Of a DNA stretch of 15,935 bases, positions 11,779-15,935 are shown one piece after another. Below the pieces are notes generated by a model. The model searched no databases. It saw nothing but the letters and a program-made list of their open reading frames with translations, and was not told the origin of the DNA. A program made the position numbers and the translations under genes. Position 1 is the stretch's first letter; every line of letters begins with the position of its first letter. Source of the DNA: Caldifarciminota bacterium UBA2202. Its GTDB lineage: Bacteria > Hydrothermota > 32-111. The DNA is taken from positions 1-15,935 of the forward strand of contig DCUY01000097.1 of the NCBI GenBank assembly GCA_002327905.1. The letters run 5' to 3'.

Positions 11779-12894
11779 ATGTCAAAATACAAAATCGCTT
11801 GGATGCCCGGAGACGGCATCGGAGTAGATGTGATGGAAGCAACAAAGATAGTGCTTGATGCATTGAAATTCGACGCGGAATACATTCCTGCAGACATCGG
11901 ATGGGAGATATGGAGAAAAGAGGGCGATGCATTTCCGAAGAGGACGATAGATATATTGAACAATGTTGATGCGGCTCTTTTCGGAGCAATAACATCAAAG
12001 CCGAAGGAAGAGGCGGAGGCGGAGCTTGTGCCAGAGCTAAAGGGAAAGGGTTTGAAATACCTCTCTCCAATAGTGAGGATGAGGCAGATGTTCAATCTCT
12101 ATTCAAATCTGAGGCCATGCAAGGCATACAAAGGCAATCCTCTGAATTTCAAGGACGACATAGACATAGTTGTATTCAGAGAGAATACAGAGGACCTTTA
12201 TGCAGGTGTTGAGTATTTCCCTGTTCCCGATGACCTCAGGACTATGCTGAACAAACACCCGAAGATGAAAGAATTTGCAAATGATCCTAATGACGAAATG
12301 GCGATTTCACTTAGGATAATGACAAAAGACGGATGCACCAACATTGTGCGCTCTGCATTTGAGTACGCAAAGAAGTACGGAAGAAAGAAAATAACTCTTA
12401 TTGAAAAACCGAATGTGATAAGAGAGACATCCGGAATGATGACAAGAATTGCAAGAGCTATAAGCAAAGAATATCCTTCGATAAAATTTGATGAAGTGAA
12501 TGTAGATGCGGCATGCATGTGGCTTGTGAAAAATCCGGAATCATTTGATGTGATTGTTACATCGAACATGTTCGGCGACATAGTCTCCGACCTTGCGGCT
12601 CAGCTTGTCGGAGGTTTGGGATTTGCGTCAAGCGGAAACATAGGAGACAAGGTTGCAGTCTTTGAGCCCACACACGGGTCAGCTCCAAAATATGCCGGAC
12701 AGCATAAAGTGAATCCTATTGCCTGTATTCTTGCGGCAAAACTTATGCTTGACTATCTGAAAGAGGAGAAGGCGGCTGGGAAAATAGAGAATGCTGTTGC
12801 TCGGGTTATTATGGAAGGAAAGGTAAGAACATACGATATGGGAGGTAAAAATACTTCACTTGAAGTCGCTAAGGAGATTGCTTCTAAGCTGTAA
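11779..12894 (+). CDS. Isocitrate/isopropylmalate dehydrogenase family enzyme
   Basis: A 371-residue beta-decarboxylating dehydrogenase. Visible motifs: MPGDGIGVDV (9-18), substrate-binding region IVRMRQMFNLYSNLRP (98-113), RENTEDLYAGVEY (134-146), the catalytic pair Tyr141 and Lys210, and metal ligands Asp243, Asp267 and Asp271 (NMFGDIVSD). RENTEDLYAG favours isocitrate over isopropylmalate, so a TCA-cycle role (isocitrate to 2-oxoglutarate) is likely. Cofactor signals are mixed: HGSAPKYAGQHKVNP (299-313) keeps the Lys-Tyr pair of NADP enzymes and Tyr352 matches the Tyr of TYD, but the partnering Arg is replaced in TYDMGG. GGAGG five bases before the ATG sets the start. It heads an operon; the next gene begins within its last 35 bases. 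Confidence 0.9.
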   Translation: MSKYKIAWMPGDGIGVDVMEATKIVLDALKFDAEYIPADIGWEIWRKEGDAFPKRTIDILNNVDAALFGAITSKPKEEAEAELVPELKGKGLKYLSPIVRMRQMFNLYSNLRPCKAYKGNPLNFKDDIDIVVFRENTEDLYAGVEYFPVPDDLRTMLNKHPKMKEFANDPNDEMAISLRIMTKDGCTNIVRSAFEYAKKYGRKKITLIEKPNVIRETSGMMTRIARAISKEYPSIKFDEVNVDAACMWLVKNPESFDVIVTSNMFGDIVSDLAAQLVGGLGFASSGNIGDKVAVFEPTHGSAPKYAGQHKVNPIACILAAKLMLDYLKEEKAAGKIENAVARVIMEGKVRTYDMGGKNTSLEVAKEIASKL

Positions 12895-13900
12895 TTTACT
12901 TTTCTTATTTTTATTTGCTTTTTCAGAACCCGTCATGATCTCGTCTGACGCGAGTGTGGCGGGTTCTTTTGATTTGATAAATCCCTCAAGACAGCCGAAG
13001 GAATATGACTATCTGAGATTGGGCATTGTAAACAGGTTTTTATCAATGGATATGACTGAGTTTATTGCGCAGGGCAATACTCACATAAAGGATTTTTCAG
13101 CAGGCGGAATCATCCTCTGCAGTCCCAATCCGGTTCTCAGCAGATTGTCAGCAGGAACATCATTCGGATATGAGAGGGGAAACATCTCTCTCGGAATCCT
13201 CGGATTGGCTGAAACAGAGAGATATTCGGACGGGGTTACGGAACTTAAAGGGAAAATCATTTTCTCGACAGCAGTTAAAGCTGAAAGGTTTTTTGCGTCG
13301 ACATCCTATGGATTTACTGAAGATAATTTTATATACTACATGCAGACAGGGTTTCAGGACAGAAATATGAAGCTCTTTCTGCAGGCATCAAAGGAGAATG
13401 TCTTTGTTATAAGCGGAGGAATGGTATTTGCATTTGACGAAAGATTCAAAATGGGGATACTCGGCGATACAGAGAAGAGGATAATATACTCTCTTGAAGC
13501 TGACAAGAATCCATACAGAGTGGAATACAGAGGCATGGTGCACACAGACCTTCCGCTATCAAACGGAATATACCTCACTTTGTACAGCGGTAATAAATAT
13601 CTTAGACTTCATGAAATAAAGACGAATAAAGTCAAATTTGAATTTGGCGGAAAGATAAAAATAGAAGAGAATCTGGAGTATCCCATAGATTTGAACAGAT
13701 GCTCATACGATGATATGATGAATATAAAAGACATAAGCAGGCAGATACTGAGAAGAATATATGTTAACAGACTGATGTACGGAGATTACATAGATTACTC
13801 AAGAATAGACTCCATCGCAGGTGTGGGGAAGAAGACTCTTGAGAGGATAAAGGAACAGACATACATAGGAGAAGAGAATGGAAAAGATGAAGAAGAGTGA
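12860..13900 (+). CDS. Secreted beta-rich protein with C-terminal helix-hairpin-helix domain
   Basis: A 346-residue protein. The TTG start at 12860 gives a proper signal peptide (KSLRR, then hydrophobic LLFLFLFAFS, cleavage before EPVM); GGAGG at 12841-12845 is rather far, and overlap with the dehydrogenase gene suggests coupling. Residues about 40-265 alternate strands and turns, rich in Gly/Tyr/Phe, as in an outer-membrane barrel. Residues 275-335 form a ComEA-like double helix-hairpin-helix: PIDLNRCSYDDMMNIKDIS (275-293), then YGDYIDYSRIDSIAGVGKKT (307-326). ComEA-type domains bind DNA without sequence preference, so DNA handling at the envelope is possible but inferred. It overlaps the NUDIX gene by 23 bases. 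The architecture mirrors the large protein two genes on. Confidence 0.75.
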   Translation: MKSLRRLLLSCNLLFLFLFAFSEPVMISSDASVAGSFDLINPSRQPKEYDYLRLGIVNRFLSMDMTEFIAQGNTHIKDFSAGGIILCSPNPVLSRLSAGTSFGYERGNISLGILGLAETERYSDGVTELKGKIIFSTAVKAERFFASTSYGFTEDNFIYYMQTGFQDRNMKLFLQASKENVFVISGGMVFAFDERFKMGILGDTEKRIIYSLEADKNPYRVEYRGMVHTDLPLSNGIYLTLYSGNKYLRLHEIKTNKVKFEFGGKIKIEENLEYPIDLNRCSYDDMMNIKDISRQILRRIYVNRLMYGDYIDYSRIDSIAGVGKKTLERIKEQTYIGEENGKDEEE

Positions 13901-14405
13901 GGATGTTTACAAAGGCAGAGTCTTCAATGTGAGAAGAGATGAGGTGATTTTAGAAAACGGGAGAGAGAGCGTGAGAGAAATTGTCGAACACCGCGGCTCC
14001 GTAGCAATGTTGCCGTATGACTCAAAAAAAGATGTTTTCTATCTTGTCAAGCAGTACAGATATGCTGTTGAAAAATATGTTTTGGAAGTGCCTGCAGGAA
14101 CACTCGAAAAAGGAGAGGATGCAGAAAAGGCTGTCAACAGAGAGCTTTCTGAGGAGATAGGATATGTCTCCGATGACATTGTGAAAATGGCTGTGATAAT
14201 GTCGTCACCGGGATTTTTAACAGAGGTTCTTCACCTGTATCTCTGCAGAAATCTGAGAGAGAAGAGAGCGGAGATGGATTTTGACGAGGATATAGAGGTT
14301 ATTGAAATGACAAAAGAGGAGGTTGAAAGTCACATAAGGTCGAATGAAATTATTGACGGAAAGACAGTAGCGGCCTTTCTTCTGTGGAAGGAGCTTTTTG
14401 TATAG
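13878..14405 (+). CDS. NUDIX hydrolase, ADP-ribose pyrophosphatase type
   Basis: A 175-residue NUDIX hydrolase. The NUDIX box is complete: Gly74, Glu80, Arg88-Glu89, Glu92-Glu93, Gly95. A proline (Pro111 in SSPGFLTE) lies 16 residues after Gly95, the known signature of ADP-ribose pyrophosphatases, and VKQYRYAVEKYVLEVPAGTLE before the box fits that subfamily. The likely reaction is ADP-ribose to AMP and ribose 5-phosphate in the cytoplasm. The start at 13878 (ATG) is preceded by AGGAGA; an in-frame ATG at 13887 is an alternative. It overlaps the upstream gene by 23 bases and is followed by one intervening base before the next ATG, so it sits tightly inside the operon although its function does not obviously match its secreted neighbours. 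Confidence 0.92.
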   Translation: MEKMKKSEDVYKGRVFNVRRDEVILENGRESVREIVEHRGSVAMLPYDSKKDVFYLVKQYRYAVEKYVLEVPAGTLEKGEDAEKAVNRELSEEIGYVSDDIVKMAVIMSSPGFLTEVLHLYLCRNLREKRAEMDFDEDIEVIEMTKEEVESHIRSNEIIDGKTVAAFLLWKELFV

Positions 14406-14406
14406 A

Positions 14407-15935
14407 ATGAAATCAAAGATTCTTTTTTTGATTTTCATTGTCTTTATTCTCTCTGCCTATGCTGAAGATGAATACAACTTCGATGTCTCTTTCCTTGCTG
14501 ATTCCATATATAATGATTTGAATGATTATTCTTCATTTTTAACCGAAGAGATGAGGGATGAAATAATACAGCTTGTAAAATCAAAGGATAATGTCACATA
14601 CAAAAAAATATTTGAGATCACCTCAAATGAGTTTGTATCAAAATCAATTTACGAAAAAATCTTTGACAGAGAGAAAAGAATCACTGTAACAGCAGGGCTT
14701 TACAGCGACTCGGTCATATCAAAGAGAGTCAAAACATTTGCAAAGCAGACATACAAAGTCGGAGAAATAAAGGAATTTGCATTGATTGAAAAGGATATAG
14801 GGGAGGAGCAGTTTTATGACAATTTGAAGGCTGGGATATCATATTCAACTTTTATTTTAGGGCATTACAGAATCAAGACAGGAAGAGGGCTCTTCTCCGA
14901 TTATTCGGATTATTTTTCTTTAAGTGAATCTCCGTTCTATTCGGACAGGTGCGAATTGAATGCGACTTATGACGAGTACCCTTCATATTTCGGGTGTATG
15001 TTCTCAAAAATCTTCGGGAAATATGCTCTGACGGGATTTGCGTCCTATGATTTTTATGATTCAAGAATTGATTCAGAGGGAAATGTCATCGCAGTTCTGA
15101 AATACAATCTGCATGACGATTCTTTGTCCATAAGCAGAGACGACAATTTGAAAGCTCTGACAATGGGAATTATAGGAAGGGATAAGAGCCAATATGCGAA
15201 TCTTGCATTTTCATATACGAATTTTTCGAGATACCTGATTGAAAACAGCGGAAGGCGTCTTTATCTTCTCTCTCTCTTCGGCAAGATTGACATTCTCTCC
15301 TATGATGCAGGGTATTCGTTCGGCAAGGGACTCTCTCTGTCTTGCGGATTGAAAAAGAGCATCAATGGAGTTTTATTCAACAGCGGATTTCTCACTGACA
15401 TAGGTTATTACAATCCGCATGCGAAGATGTTTGCGGAAAAAAAATTCTTTCAATCGGGTTTTGCAGAAATATCCGTTAAACTTCCCCTCCGCATAAAGGA
15501 GAAGCTTGAATATACACATGAGGATGAAACGAATATTGAGAATAGAATAGATCTTGCAGTGATAAAAAATATTGACATTGCATACAAGACAGACATTGAC
15601 TGTGAGACGAAACATTCATTCATTATCGCATTCAAAGGATTTGTAGAGGATTATGCTTCACTCAAAAATACATACTTGATTAAAAGCACAGGCACATATA
15701 CGGCAAGGGCTGATATAATGCTTATGTCAAGTATAATAAGGAGCTGTCTCTTCGGGTTTTACTGCAATGTATCCGAAGGAGATATGGTCTCCGCCTATGG
15801 CTATTCAATTGAATCAGTCTATCCTCTCCGCTCATACTATGGGGGAGAATCCTATCTTTTCGGGCTTCTCTTTGAAAGCGCGAATTCAGAAAAGGCAAAG
15901 TACAATTTTCTTTTCACCTATGATTCATCAAGAAT
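14407..15935 (+). CDS. Large helix-hairpin-helix / beta-barrel-like envelope protein (3' end outside window)
   Basis: An open frame starting one base after the NUDIX stop and running without a stop to the window edge: at least 509 codons, so partial. MKSKILFLIFIVFILSAYA is a signal peptide. Residues about 43-86 (SFLTEEMRDEIIQLVKSKDN, then IFEITSNEFVSKSIYEKIF) resemble a diverged ComEA-like helix-hairpin-helix unit. From about 92 on, the chain is amphipathic strands with turns, including LGHYRIKTGRGLFSDY (151-166), reminiscent of large helix-hairpin-helix barrel proteins seen in Bacteroidetes and Chlorobi (from memory). No ribosome site is visible apart from AGGAGC 17 bases upstream; coupling to the NUDIX stop (TAG, A, ATG) is likely. 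Function unknown; surface DNA binding is conjecture. Confidence 0.8.
   Translation, partial: MKSKILFLIFIVFILSAYAEDEYNFDVSFLADSIYNDLNDYSSFLTEEMRDEIIQLVKSKDNVTYKKIFEITSNEFVSKSIYEKIFDREKRITVTAGLYSDSVISKRVKTFAKQTYKVGEIKEFALIEKDIGEEQFYDNLKAGISYSTFILGHYRIKTGRGLFSDYSDYFSLSESPFYSDRCELNATYDEYPSYFGCMFSKIFGKYALTGFASYDFYDSRIDSEGNVIAVLKYNLHDDSLSISRDDNLKALTMGIIGRDKSQYANLAFSYTNFSRYLIENSGRRLYLLSLFGKIDILSYDAGYSFGKGLSLSCGLKKSINGVLFNSGFLTDIGYYNPHAKMFAEKKFFQSGFAEISVKLPLRIKEKLEYTHEDETNIENRIDLAVIKNIDIAYKTDIDCETKHSFIIAFKGFVEDYASLKNTYLIKSTGTYTARADIMLMSSIIRSCLFGFYCNVSEGDMVSAYGYSIESVYPLRSYYGGESYLFGLLFESANSEKAKYNFLFTYDSSR

Overview
The window is AT-rich DNA from a bacterium with an outer membrane: there are four likely lipoproteins and several proteins with predicted signal peptides and beta-rich, barrel-like bodies. 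No rRNA or marker gene fixes the taxonomy. The mix of lipoproteins, putative-Ig domains, helix-hairpin-helix/barrel proteins and unusual dispersed repeats would suit an uncultivated lineage, for example in the FCB group or a candidate phylum, but this is a guess.

Layout. 1-455: gene-free, two related GGGG-ended hairpins. 456-2542 (minus): two-gene operon of a ChaN-like lipoprotein and an RlmD/TrmA-type RNA uridine methyltransferase, overlapping by ATGA. 3016-4589 (plus): three successive lipoproteins, the middle one only 54 residues, the last with two putative-Ig domains. 4819-5435: AbrB-type antitoxin and RelE-like toxin. 5739-6690: two overlapping small membrane-protein genes. 6864-7625 (minus): beta-rich lipoprotein. 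7626-8615: repeats, a strong structured element (8013-8080) and possible gene debris. 8616-11126: a RhuM-family gene, then a winged-helix/nucleotidyltransferase (MNT) gene and a HEPN partner broken by a frameshift. 11779 to the end (plus): one compact operon of isocitrate/isopropylmalate-type dehydrogenase, a secreted beta-rich protein ending in helix-hairpin-helix motifs, a NUDIX hydrolase with the ADP-ribose pyrophosphatase signature, and a large helix-hairpin-helix/barrel protein cut by the window edge.

Main novelty. The RhuM + MNT/HEPN block is bracketed by a nearly perfect 148-149 bp inverted repeat (8427-8575 and 11151-11298). On both sides this continues outward as a collinear but more diverged composite repeat, giving a 3.5 kb unit (8093-11620). 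The repeats, and nearly all other intergenic spaces here, are built from shared modules: hairpin modules alternate with degenerate tandem tracts of exactly 7 bp units (GA-type, GGC-type and AAC-type heptads). The MNT gene sits directly behind two abutting 22 bp palindromes that overlap its promoter, which points to autoregulation. No transposase or integrase is in the window, so movement or inversion of the unit is inferred, not shown.
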